Part shown: positions 1-6,908 of the stretch, piece by piece
Layout: every line of letters begins with the position of its first letter
Numbering within the stretch: the stretch's first letter is position 1
Assembly: GCA_046262435.1 (NCBI GenBank)
Contig: JBHEMT010000004.1
Coordinates: forward strand, 1-17,246
From: JBHEMT01 sp046262435
GTDB lineage: Bacteria; Chloroflexota; Dormibacteria; Aeolococcales; Aeolococcaceae
Length of the DNA: 17,246 nt
Reading direction: 5' to 3'
Position numbers and translations under genes: made by a program
The notes under the pieces: generated by a model
Database searches by the model: none
Told to the model about the DNA's origin: nothing
Seen by the model: only the letters and a program-made list of their open reading frames with translations

Positions 1-837
1 CGCCAGCTCGGGTGCACCGGCGTTGAGACAGGCGACGTCGCGAAGGAAGCCGGTCCAGGCGCCCACCTGGGCAAGCGCCCGGGCGCGGGCGACCGCGCGA
101 CCATCTGGGCCGCCCGGCACAGCGGGTGCCAGCTGCGCGGCCGCCCGCAGAGCCCCGCTCCGGCCGGTGCCGGCGATCCGGAGCAGGGCGTCGATCGCCT
201 CCACCTCAGCCGCCAGAACCCCGGGCTCGGTTGCCAGCCGCCGGGCCCGCCCCGGCCGGCCGCCGGCGAGCGCGGCGGCCGTCCGGGCAAGGTCGGCCTC
301 GACCCCGTGGCTGGCGATGAGCCAGTCGCTGACCAGCTCGGCCGGGACCGGGGACAGCCCGATCGTCTGGCATCGGGAGAGAATGGTCGCCGGTAGCCGC
401 TCTGGAAAGCTGGTGCAGAGCACCAGGTGGGTTCCGGGGGGTGGCTCCTCGATGGTCTTCAGGAGCGTGTTCGCCGCCTCCTCGTTGAGCCGCTCAGCGC
501 GCGCGATGACCGCTACCCGCCGGCCGCCCGCGTAGGGGCGCAGGCTGAGGAAGTCCTGCAGGGTCTGCTCCTCGTCGGGTTTTCCCCCCGCGCGCACCCG
601 GCGAATCGCAACGCGTTCCGCCTCCGTGTCCTCGACCCAGTGGTCGGGATGCGCCGCGAGGCCGCCCGGCCACCGCTCGGCGTTGAGCACGGCACCGGCG
701 AGACCCTCAGCCAGGGTGGTCTTGCCCACCTCGGGGGGGCCGGTCAGCAGGATGGCGTGGGCCAGACTGGCCTCGGCCAGGGCTCGCTCGAGGCCGGCAA
801 CCGCGGCACGGTGACCGACCACGCCGGTGATCGGCAT
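1..837 (-). CDS. holB: DNA polymerase III subunit delta' (partial, 3' end outside window)
   Basis: AAA+ clamp-loader subunit of the replicative polymerase, cytoplasmic. Reading the minus strand from the ATG at 837 gives 279 residues with no stop before the window edge, so the C-terminus is missing. Visible are a Walker A motif GPPEVGKT (residues 33-40), the HPDHW segment typical of delta', a RVAVIARAERLNEEAANTLL block, the family signature TLLKTIEEPP, and a sensor-1/arginine-finger region ending in ATILSRCQ. An in-frame TAG lies 12 bases upstream, so this ATG is the only reasonable start. The cysteine cluster that forms the zinc module in many gamma/tau and delta' proteins is absent between Walker A and B. 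A TAGAAT box lies 6 bases before the ATG. Divergent from the CPBP protease gene. The family call is firm; delta' rather than another DnaX-like ATPase rests on HPDHW and TLLKTIEEPP. Confidence 0.9.
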   Translation of the reverse strand, partial: MPITGVVGHRAAVAGLERALAEASLAHAILLTGPPEVGKTTLAEGLAGAVLNAERWPGGLAAHPDHWVEDTEAERVAIRRVRAGGKPDEEQTLQDFLSLRPYAGGRRVAVIARAERLNEEAANTLLKTIEEPPPGTHLVLCTSFPERLPATILSRCQTIGLSPVPAELVSDWLIASHGVEADLARTAAALAGGRPGRARRLATEPGVLAAEVEAIDALLRIAGTGRSGALRAAAQLAPAVPGGPDGRAVARARALAQVGAWTGFLRDVACLNAGAPELA

Positions 838-843
838 GTGCGA

Positions 844-849
844 ATTCTA
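844..849 (-). promoter_or_regulatory. -10 element of holB, probably leaderless
   Basis: On the minus strand TAGAAT is followed by exactly 6 bases and then the holB ATG. The transcript would start at or next to the start codon. No good -35 is visible 17-18 bases upstream. Inferred from spacing only. Confidence 0.5.
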
Positions 850-894
850 CGGTCTGCGAAGAGGCGGCTTCGCGACCTCGGGCAGAATGTCCTG

Positions 895-1632
895 GTGGCA
901 GTCCCGAGCGTCGACCCGCGCCCCCGGGGGCGTCCCTGGGTTCCCTGGGACTGGACCGACGTGGTCCTCTTCCTGGTGCTGGTGGTGGCCAGCGTGGTAG
1001 CGGTCAGCGCGCCAATCGTGCTCGGAGCCCAGGCCGCCGCGCCGCTGCTGCACATCTCCAGGCAGACCGCCGCGGAGGTGGTGGGCCAGGCGGCTGTCGA
1101 CCTTCCCGCGGTCGGCATCGTCGTCCTGCTGGTGTTCCTGCGCCGCCATGGCGACCGCCGGCAGCTCGGGTGGCGGCTGCCACGCTGGTGGTGGTTCCTT
1201 CTCGCCTTCCCCCTGGCGCTGCTCTGCCTGCTCATCTCAGTCCCCCTGCAGACGGTCAACGAGCACCTCACCCCGGGGCACACCAATGGTCAGTGTCAGG
1301 CCGTCAAGCAGGGATATGGCGCCGCCTACGCCCTGGCCCTGCCGATGCTCAGCGGCATCGTGCCCTTCGCCGAGGAAACGGTGTTCCGGGGATTCTTCTT
1401 CGGCTGGCTCCGGCGGGTGGTGCCGCTGTGGCTGGCCGTGCTGCTCGCCGCACTCGTCTTCGCCGCGGTTCACTTCACCCTGGTGATCTTCATCCCGCTG
1501 TTCGCGGTGGGACTGGTCCTGGTGCTGACCTATCAGCTATCCGGGTCGCTGTATCCCGGGATGCTGGTCCACGCACTGTTCAACCTGGTCGGCGTGATCA
1601 GCATCCTCACCGCCAGCAGCTGCAGCGCCTGA
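895..1632 (+). CDS. CPBP family intramembrane glutamic endopeptidase (CAAX protease/Abi family)
   Basis: Integral-membrane protease of the CPBP (Rce1-like) family; bacterial members are mostly uncharacterised, some linked to bacteriocin immunity or prenyl-protein processing. With the GTG at 895 it is 245 residues and strongly hydrophobic with about 6-7 membrane segments. All family catalytic motifs are present: EETVFR (E160, E161, R165), FAAVH (H193) and HALFN (H226, N230). An alternative GTG at 838 adds 19 residues, but would abut the divergent holB start with no room for promoters, so I prefer 895. The frame stays open far upstream across holB, which is an artefact of GC-rich sequence. The gene ends 6 bases before the convergent phosphatidyltransferase gene. 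Substrate unknown. Confidence 0.85.
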   Translation: MAVPSVDPRPRGRPWVPWDWTDVVLFLVLVVASVVAVSAPIVLGAQAAAPLLHISRQTAAEVVGQAAVDLPAVGIVVLLVFLRRHGDRRQLGWRLPRWWWFLLAFPLALLCLLISVPLQTVNEHLTPGHTNGQCQAVKQGYGAAYALALPMLSGIVPFAEETVFRGFFFGWLRRVVPLWLAVLLAALVFAAVHFTLVIFIPLFAVGLVLVLTYQLSGSLYPGMLVHALFNLVGVISILTASSCSA

Positions 1633-1638
1633 GCCGGG

Positions 1639-2298
1639 TCAGTCGGCCGGAGCCGTCTGGCGCGACTGCTTCCAGACGAACCAGATGCGCTGCAACGCGG
1701 TGACATTGCTGCCCACCGCCAGCAGCACCAGTACTGCGAAGAGCAGCGGCGGGACGATCAGGCCGCAGACGATCAGCAGCACCCGCTCCGGCCGGGCCAG
1801 GAACCCGCCCTCGCAGGCGAACCCCAGCGACTGCGCCCGGGCACGGATGTACGAGACCAGCAGCGAGCCGAGCAGGGCGGCGATCACCAGCATTGCCTCG
1901 ACCCGCGCTGCCATCGAGGGCCGGTCAAAAAGGAAGTGATAGAGCAGGGCGATGAAGGTGAAGCCCTCCGCGTACCGATCGACCGTGGAGTCCAGGAAGG
2001 CGCCGTAGCGGTACACCTTGCCCGTCTCCCGCGCCACCGCACCGTCGAGGACGTCGAACAGACCGGCGAACAGCAGCACCACACCACCGCCGATGAGCAG
2101 TCCGGCGGCGACCAGCAGCGCACCCGCGGCGGTGATCGCCATGCCGATCATGGTCAGCGTGTTGGGAGTGAGGCGGACCAGGCCGAGCCAGACGACCAGC
2201 TGCCTGGCCGCGGCTCTAACCCAGTCCTGGAATCGGCTCGTGAACACCGGCAGCCACCATCTTGCGGCGCGCTCGCGCGCCTGCTTCTGAGTAGACAT
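1639..2298 (-). CDS. pgsA: CDP-alcohol phosphatidyltransferase, phosphatidylinositol-phosphate synthase type
   Basis: Membrane enzyme that transfers a phosphatidyl group from CDP-diacylglycerol to an alcohol; here most likely myo-inositol-3-phosphate, the first step towards phosphatidylinositol. 219 residues with the complete CDP-alcohol signature: D82xxD85G86xxA89R90, then G99xxxD103xxxD107 (metal and CDP-DAG binding). About six membrane segments. From memory it resembles mycobacterial PgsA1 throughout, including the SYIRARAQSLG and GGFLARPERVL segments, the latter typical of the inositol-phosphate branch. It is the last gene of the PIM-type operon. The ATG start at 2298 gives an 83-base overlap with the mannosyltransferase; a GTG at 2247 would cut this to 32 bases and still leave the conserved FQDW N-terminal helix intact, so the start is uncertain. 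Phosphatidylglycerophosphate synthase is the main alternative, disfavoured by the neighbours. Confidence 0.88.
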   Translation of the reverse strand: MSTQKQARERAARWWLPVFTSRFQDWVRAAARQLVVWLGLVRLTPNTLTMIGMAITAAGALLVAAGLLIGGGVVLLFAGLFDVLDGAVARETGKVYRYGAFLDSTVDRYAEGFTFIALLYHFLFDRPSMAARVEAMLVIAALLGSLLVSYIRARAQSLGFACEGGFLARPERVLLIVCGLIVPPLLFAVLVLLAVGSNVTALQRIWFVWKQSRQTAPAD

Positions 2299-3385
2299 CG
2301 AGCACCGCGTCGACGACGCGCTGCCAGTCGTAGTGCTCCGCCTTGGCGATCCCCGCCACTCCCATCCGGCGACGTGCCGGCGCGTCGTCGAGCAGCCTCT
2401 CCAGGGCGAGCGCCCAGGTGGGCGCCTGCCGCGGTGGCACCAGCAGGCCGTCTTCGCCGGAGGCGACCACCTGGGAGTAGCCCGCGATCGACGAGGCGAC
2501 CACGGGAACACCGCTGGCCATCGCCTCCAAAAGCACGATGCCGAAGCTCTCGCCTCCCACCGCCGGTGCGCAGAACACATCCGCTGCGGTGTACACCCGG
2601 GGCAGCTCCTCGGCGGTCACCCGCCCGGCAAAGGTGACGTCGGGGATGGCGTGCGCCTCCACATAGCGCTCGTAGCCCCAGCGCATCGGGCCGTCACCGA
2701 CCACCACGAGCCTGACCCCGCCCCGGCGGCGGCGCAGCTCACCGTAGGCATCGAGCAGGGTGGGCAGACCCTTGCGCTGCTCGAGCCGGCCGACGAACAG
2801 AAGGGTGTCCCATCCCGCGGTCCGGTACGCCGGATGCGGGGGGAGGGCCGCGTTGAAGCGATGGGTGTCGATGCCGTTGGGAACCACCCGGTAGGTGCCC
2901 GGAAAGTAACGGCTGACGAAGTCGCGGGCCGGCACGCTCACCGCGATGCACGCGTGCAGCCGCTTGAAGTAGCGCTTGAGAAAGGGGCGCCCGTAGTAGT
3001 AGCCAAGGTTGCGCTTGCTCATCGCGTGGAAGGTGCCAACGTTGGCGCCGTGGTGGAAGCGCAGCACGGTGATCGGCAGGGAGGGGACGAGCGGCTCGTG
3101 GTAGTGGACGACGTCGAACTGCTCTTGCGCGAGCAGCTGCCGAACCCGGCGGACCAGATGGAATGAGAGGGCGATGCGCGCCACCGAGCCGTTGCTTCGC
3201 ACCGGCACGCTGCGCCCCATGCGCACGTACCCGGGGATGTCGTGCTCGTCGCCCACCGCCGAGCTCGGCGCGAGCACCAAAACACGGTGATCCCGGTCGC
3301 GCAGCTGGCCGGCGAGGTGGCGGATGTGCTCACTCACACCACCGGGATGGGTGTAGTCATAGGGTGAGACCAGGCAGATTTTCAC
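2216..3385 (-). CDS. pimA: GT4 glycosyltransferase, phosphatidyl-myo-inositol mannosyltransferase (PimA-like)
   Basis: Probable GDP-mannose:phosphatidylinositol mannosyltransferase at the cytoplasmic face of the membrane, making PIM1. 389 residues with the GT-B fold: N-terminal glycine loop PGGV (14-17), H120 in the GTFHA motif, sugar-nucleotide-binding R200 and K205 in FVGRLEQRKG, VVVGDGP, and the retaining EX7E motif E279-E287 in GGESFGIVLLEAMASG. The VPVRSNGSVAR and GGESFGIVL segments match what I remember of mycobacterial PimA closely. It starts with GTG, whose GTGA overlaps the stop of the PatA-like gene by 4 bases, so translation is probably coupled; its 3' end overlaps the phosphatidyltransferase. 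The specific substrate is inferred from the operon and similarity; another GT4 activity on phosphatidylinositol is possible. Confidence 0.85.
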   Translation of the reverse strand: MKICLVSPYDYTHPGGVSEHIRHLAGQLRDRDHRVLVLAPSSAVGDEHDIPGYVRMGRSVPVRSNGSVARIALSFHLVRRVRQLLAQEQFDVVHYHEPLVPSLPITVLRFHHGANVGTFHAMSKRNLGYYYGRPFLKRYFKRLHACIAVSVPARDFVSRYFPGTYRVVPNGIDTHRFNAALPPHPAYRTAGWDTLLFVGRLEQRKGLPTLLDAYGELRRRRGGVRLVVVGDGPMRWGYERYVEAHAIPDVTFAGRVTAEELPRVYTAADVFCAPAVGGESFGIVLLEAMASGVPVVASSIAGYSQVVASGEDGLLVPPRQAPTWALALERLLDDAPARRRMGVAGIAKAEHYDWQRVVDAVLDVYSEAGARARRKMVAAGVHEPIPGLG

Positions 3386-4305
3386 GAGCAGTCAGCCGGC
3401 CAGATCGGGGACATGACGTGCCACTGCTCTGGATACCGGCGAATGATCCGCTCGCAGGTGCGCAGCGCCTCGGCGGTCACCCGCAGCACCTCGGCCTCGC
3501 GGTCGGTGGCACCGGCGTCGTACTGGATCTCGGGGAAGATCTCGGCGCGTGCCTTGCGCCCCTCGTCGATCAAAAAAATGGGCAGCAGCGCCGCCCCGGT
3601 GCGAATCGCCACGTCGACGATGCCCGTGGGGATCGGCGCATCCGCGCCGAAGAAGGGCATCGGCACACCACTGCCGATCAGGTCCCGGTCGATGGCCACG
3701 GCCACCACCTCCCCGCGACGCAGGTGGCGCACCACGCCGCGCATCGCCTGGGCACCTGCGCGACGCGCGGTCGCCGGGTCGGCGGTGCGCATCGTGTGGG
3801 TGTCGATGGGCACCACCTGGACGCCGAGCGCGGCGCGTCCGGCGACCACCCGCTCGAACAGTTCGTCAGGTCGCATCCGCTCGGCGAGCATCGCCATCTG
3901 CCGGCCCCGCACGTTCCAGCCGCCGATGCCCATCTCCCAGGAGCCGAAGTGGAGCGACAGGGCCACGATGCCGCGGCCCCGGGCCAGGGCGCGTTCGTAG
4001 CGGTCGATGTCCACGGTGTACACGCGGCGGGAGGTGAGCTGTGGACGTGAGGGCATCTGCATCACGTCCACCCAGCGCTTCGCCAGGTTGCAGGCGTTGC
4101 GCTGGGCCAGGCGGTCGAGGGCGCGATCGTCGAGCTCGGGGACAACGCGGCCCAGGTTGGCGCGCAGGCCGGCGATCCGACGCGGTTGCAGGCGAACTAC
4201 CGCCAGGGCCACGGCCGACGCGACCCCGTGCGCGACCGGGCGCGGGGTCACTGAGGTCAGCGCCTGCCCTGCCCGAAAGGCGCGGTAGGGCAGGCGACGT
4301 CGCAT
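3382..4305 (-). CDS. patA: LpxL/HtrB-type acyltransferase, PIM acyltransferase (PatA-like)
   Basis: Probable acyltransferase that adds a fatty acid from acyl-CoA or acyl-ACP to the mannose of PIM1/PIM2. 307 residues of the lysophospholipid/lipid A acyltransferase superfamily with the catalytic HX4E motif HFGSWE (H119, E124), an AERMRP segment (141-146) matching the AERLKP of PatA, an RDLIGSGV loop, and a C-terminal PEQWHVMSPIWPAD motif close to the family's WH-x4-W ending. No Gram-negative lipid A genes are nearby; the neighbours are PimA-like and PI-phosphate synthase-like genes, supporting a PIM role. I chose ATG 4305, which gives the family's usual length. The frame continues to a TTG at 4401 (339 residues, 29-base overlap with the inositol synthase), with no ATG or GTG between. 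Neither start has a clear Shine-Dalgarno. Confidence 0.85.
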   Translation of the reverse strand: MRRRLPYRAFRAGQALTSVTPRPVAHGVASAVALAVVRLQPRRIAGLRANLGRVVPELDDRALDRLAQRNACNLAKRWVDVMQMPSRPQLTSRRVYTVDIDRYERALARGRGIVALSLHFGSWEMGIGGWNVRGRQMAMLAERMRPDELFERVVAGRAALGVQVVPIDTHTMRTADPATARRAGAQAMRGVVRHLRRGEVVAVAIDRDLIGSGVPMPFFGADAPIPTGIVDVAIRTGAALLPIFLIDEGRKARAEIFPEIQYDAGATDREAEVLRVTAEALRTCERIIRRYPEQWHVMSPIWPADCS

Positions 4306-4372
4306 TCCAGTCGGTAGCGGGGCCGGGATCCGCGAATCCCGGCCCGCCTCGACGGCCGTGATGGCCGTGGAC

Positions 4373-5536
4373 TCAGCCGCGAGCCGGCTGCGCCGGTTCA
4401 ACCACCGGCTCGGTCAGTCCGCTGGCCGTGCCATGGCCGTTGCTGGCGCCCCCGGCCTTGCCCGCGGGGCCGGCGATGAACTCCTGGGTCCACTCGCGGG
4501 CGCGGTCATCGGACACCTGCTGGGGCGGCGACTTCATGAAGTACGAGGAGGGCCCCTCCAGGGTGCCGCTGATACCCCGGTCGAGTGCCAGCTTGCAGCA
4601 GCGCACCGCGTCGATCACGATACCGGCGCTGTTCGGCGAGTCGTGCACCTCGAGCTTGAGCTCGGCATTCAGCGGCACGTCGCCGAAGGACTTGCCCTCC
4701 ACCCGAATGTAGGCCCATTTGCGGTCGTTCAACCAGGGCACGTAATCCGACGGGCCGATGTGCACATCGTTTTTGTCCATCTTGTGGTCCAGCTGCGAGA
4801 CCACGCTGTTGGTCTTGCTGATCTTCTTGGACTCCAGGCGCTCTCGCTCCAGCATGTTCAGGAAGTCGGTGTTGCCACCGAAGTTGAGCTGGTACATGTG
4901 CTCGATCTCCACCCCGCGGTCGCGGAAGAGGCGGGTCAGCACCCGGTGAATGATGGTTGCGCCGACCTGCGACTTGATGTCGTCGCCAATGATCGGCTTG
5001 CCGGCCTGGCGGAAGCGGTTCTGCCAGTAGTCCTCGCGGGCGATGAACACCGGCATGCAGTTGACCATTGCGCAGCCGGCGGCGAGGATCTGCTCGGTGT
5101 ACCAGCGGGTGGCCTCCTCGGAGCCGACCGGCAGGTAGTTGACCACCACGTCGGTCTTGGTGTCCTTGAGAATCTGGACGATGTCGTCGGTTGACCCGGG
5201 GGCCTTGGTGATGACCTCCTTGAGGTACTTGCCGAGGCCGTCATGGGTCATCCCGCGGTGCACCTTCACCCCGAGGTGAGGCACATCGCTGAATTTCACC
5301 GTGTTGTTCTGTCCGCTCCAGATCGCCTCGGAGAGGTCCTTGCCCACCTTCTCGACATCGATATCGAACGCGGCGGAGAACTCGATGTCGCGGATGTGGT
5401 AGCCGCCGAGATCCACATGCATGAGTCCGGGCACCGAGTCGTTGGCGTCGGCATCCTTGTAGTACTCAACGCCCTGGATCAGGGACGACGCGCAGTTTCC
5501 GACGCCGATGATGGCGACGCGCACCTTGTTGCTCAC
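4373..5536 (-). CDS. ino1: Inositol-3-phosphate synthase (actinobacterial type)
   Basis: Converts glucose-6-phosphate to 1L-myo-inositol-3-phosphate using bound NAD; supplies the head group for phosphatidylinositol. 387 residues, similar in length to the short actinobacterial enzymes rather than the roughly 500-residue eukaryotic form. N-terminal Rossmann motif GVGNCASS (11-18); NYLPVGSE, AGCAMVNCMPVFIA, GDDIKSQVGATIIHR and LNFGGNTDFLNM blocks are the family's catalytic and NAD-binding regions. The roughly 35 C-terminal residues are a Gly/Ala/Pro-rich tail without recognisable domain. It starts with GTG; GTGA overlaps the stop codon of the upstream ArsR-type gene by 4 bases, so it is translationally coupled to its likely regulator. 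It opens the PIM-type enzyme series of the operon. Confidence 0.95.
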   Translation of the reverse strand: MSNKVRVAIIGVGNCASSLIQGVEYYKDADANDSVPGLMHVDLGGYHIRDIEFSAAFDIDVEKVGKDLSEAIWSGQNNTVKFSDVPHLGVKVHRGMTHDGLGKYLKEVITKAPGSTDDIVQILKDTKTDVVVNYLPVGSEEATRWYTEQILAAGCAMVNCMPVFIAREDYWQNRFRQAGKPIIGDDIKSQVGATIIHRVLTRLFRDRGVEIEHMYQLNFGGNTDFLNMLERERLESKKISKTNSVVSQLDHKMDKNDVHIGPSDYVPWLNDRKWAYIRVEGKSFGDVPLNAELKLEVHDSPNSAGIVIDAVRCCKLALDRGISGTLEGPSSYFMKSPPQQVSDDRAREWTQEFIAGPAGKAGGASNGHGTASGLTEPVVEPAQPARG

Positions 5537-5934
5537 GGGGTTACCTCTCTGAGTAGCTGCTGGACGGACGGCATCTCCGCCGGGTCGGCGGAGGGGGATG
5601 CGAGAAGACGAACGAAGGCGCGCAGATGGCCGGCGAGGGCCTCACGGTCGAGCCGGCAGAAGACCTCACGGCCCTCCCGGCGGGTGCTGATCACCATCGC
5701 CCGGCGGAGGATGCGGAGGTGCCAGCTCATCCGCGGCTGGCTCACCTTGCACAGCTCGGCCAGCTCGGAAACACGCGCCTCGGGGGTGGCGGCGAGCCGC
5801 TCCACGATCTTCAGCCGGGTCGGGTTGGCCAGCCCCTCGAAATGGATGGCCAGGTCAAGCGGTGTGGGCAGCGCCGAGCCCGAATGGGCGGTGACCACCG
5901 CCGGGCTCCGCGGACGTATAACCGACTCTTTCAT
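5533..5934 (-). CDS. ArsR/SmtB-family winged-helix transcriptional regulator
   Basis: 133-residue DNA-binding protein. The ArsR-type winged helix spans about residues 28-95: FEGLANPTRLKIVERLA (helix 1-2), ARVSELAELCKVSQPRMSWHLRILRRA (helix-turn-helix, recognition helix around SQPRMSWHL) and a beta wing ISTRREGREVFCRLD. Only two cysteines are seen and the CXC metal-box pattern of the arsenic and cadmium sensors is absent, so it probably does not sense metal in the classical way. It is the first gene of the inositol/PIM operon and ends inside the ino1 start codon. A perfect inverted repeat lies on its own -10, so autoregulation is likely and the whole operon would follow. The effector is unknown. 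Confidence 0.85.
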   Translation of the reverse strand: MKESVIRPRSPAVVTAHSGSALPTPLDLAIHFEGLANPTRLKIVERLAATPEARVSELAELCKVSQPRMSWHLRILRRAMVISTRREGREVFCRLDREALAGHLRAFVRLLASPSADPAEMPSVQQLLREVTP

Positions 5935-5951
5935 AAAGGCTTCTTAGATAA

Positions 5952-5995
5952 AGGATGCTTTATGCATCCTAGCGGAGGCGGTGCCTCGTGCGCAA
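5952..5995 (-). promoter_or_regulatory. Promoter and palindromic operator of the ArsR-inositol/PIM operon
   Basis: On the minus strand a -35-like TTGCGC (5995-5990) is followed after 18 bases by a -10 TAGGAT (5971-5966). A perfect inverted repeat, AGGATGC-N5-GCATCCT (5952-5970), covers the -10 and predicted start site, 18 bases before the ArsR start codon. Placement is typical for a repressor operator. A second inverted pair, CTTTATG (5958-5964) and CATAAAG (5932-5938), joins the operator to the start codon region. Confidence 0.6.
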
Positions 5996-6005
5996 GCGAT
6001 CCGGG

Positions 6006-6203
6006 TCAGCTGCCCACCACGGGCCCCTCACCGGCGTCGGGGTCCTCGGCCCACGCGTCCTCCGGCGCGCCGTTCGGCAGCACCGCGTGGAGCAGCGCCA
6101 GGATCACGGCGCAGACCACGCACACCGCGGCAAACAGCAGCGCTGCCAGGACCACCCCGCCGGCGATCCCCGCGACGCTCGCCGCCAGCGGCCAGCCGGG
6201 CAT
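6006..6203 (-). CDS. Small membrane protein, hypothetical
   Basis: 65 residues from the ATG at 6203, or 76 from a GTG at 6236. An uninterrupted hydrophobic stretch of about 39 residues (WPLAASVAG to LLHAVLP) could form one long or two short membrane helices, followed by an acidic C-terminal tail (EDAWAEDPDAGEGP). It lies on the same strand as the ArsR operon, just upstream of that operon's promoter, and diverges from the PH-like gene. No clear Shine-Dalgarno for either start. The amino-acid profile looks like a genuine small membrane protein, but GC-rich antisense ORFs can look similar, so existence is uncertain. Confidence 0.4.
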   Translation of the reverse strand: MPGWPLAASVAGIAGGVVLAALLFAAVCVVCAVILALLHAVLPNGAPEDAWAEDPDAGEGPVVGS

Positions 6204-6277
6204 ATGGACGGGCGCGGCCGCCACGAGCCCCGGCACGTTCAGCTGCCGGAAACGGGGCTGTGGGGCACGGCCATACG

Positions 6278-6829
6278 ATGACAGACGCCATGTCCGCCTT
6301 CCCGCCGGGCGCTGCCCCCGAGCTGCCCGCGTCGGTCCGGATGCGGCGGGGACGGATCATCTTCCCGGCCCGGCGCCCCGCGGCCCTGGTGGTCCCCCTG
6401 GCGGCGGTCACCGAGCTGGGCGGCGCGATCATCATCCTCACCGAGCACTCGTCGATCGGTTGGTTCATCTGCGCCGCGCCGCTGGTGACCCTGCTCGCCA
6501 CGGCCGCACAGCGACCCACCCTGGAGCTGACCCGCGAGGGGCTGGTGCAACGGCAGTATCCCTACAGCGCGCTGACCCGGTGGGAGACCATCGCCGAGGT
6601 GGGCCTGACCCGCGCCGGGAACCGCAGCATCCTCGCCTACCGGCTGACCCCCGGAACTCCGCCGCCGCGCCGGCAGCCGGCGGCCTCCCTGCTCCGCGCC
6701 GCGCAGCGGCCATACGATGGCGGCTACTTCGCCGACTCGCTCGCCCCCCCTGACGCAGACGTGCTCAGCACCGTGCGACGCTACCTCGCCCACCCCGAGC
6801 TGCGCGCCTCCCTGCCCATGCGGCGCTGA
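6278..6829 (+). CDS. Membrane protein with bacterial PH-like domain, hypothetical
   Basis: 183 residues from ATG 6278; a second in-frame ATG at 6290 would leave 179. Two adjacent hydrophobic segments (about residues 35-54 and 58-76, separated by TEHSS) form a membrane hairpin. It is followed by PTLELTREGLVQRQYPYSALTRWETIAEVGL, which has the pattern of membrane-anchored bacterial PH-like proteins (a beta-strand, turn, then a W-x-x-I/V strand), and a polar C-terminus ending in VRRYLAHPELRASLPMRR. A TACGAT box (6274-6279) overlaps the first ATG, so if it is the -10, translation must begin at the second ATG on a nearly leaderless transcript. The function is not known. The PH-like assignment is a pattern judgement; the gene itself is likely real because it fills the gap in the right direction before aat. 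Confidence 0.65.
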   Translation: MTDAMSAFPPGAAPELPASVRMRRGRIIFPARRPAALVVPLAAVTELGGAIIILTEHSSIGWFICAAPLVTLLATAAQRPTLELTREGLVQRQYPYSALTRWETIAEVGLTRAGNRSILAYRLTPGTPPPRRQPAASLLRAAQRPYDGGYFADSLAPPDADVLSTVRRYLAHPELRASLPMRR

Positions 6830-6896
6830 TCCGCGCGGCCTCCCCGGTCACCGGCGCCCGGACCAGGTGGAGCGCACGGATGCAGAGGGCAGCCCG

Positions 6897-6902
6897 TAGC
6901 AT
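6897..6902 (+). promoter_or_regulatory. -10 element of aat, probably leaderless
   Basis: TAGCAT is followed by exactly 6 bases and then the aat ATG at 6909. No convincing -35. Same arrangement as holB and the HhH-GPD gene. Confidence 0.4.
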
Positions 6903-6908
6903 CGCGCC

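Noticed and set aside
427..894. Long N-terminal extension of the CPBP protease open frame
   Set aside because: It lies antisense to holB, which has full family motifs; the extension has no membrane or domain character and is a GC-rich shadow.
2299..2580. Upstream extension of the CDP-alcohol phosphatidyltransferase frame
   Set aside because: It runs inside the PimA-like gene in another frame, is Arg/Trp-rich, and the family's N-terminus is already complete at 2298 or 2247.
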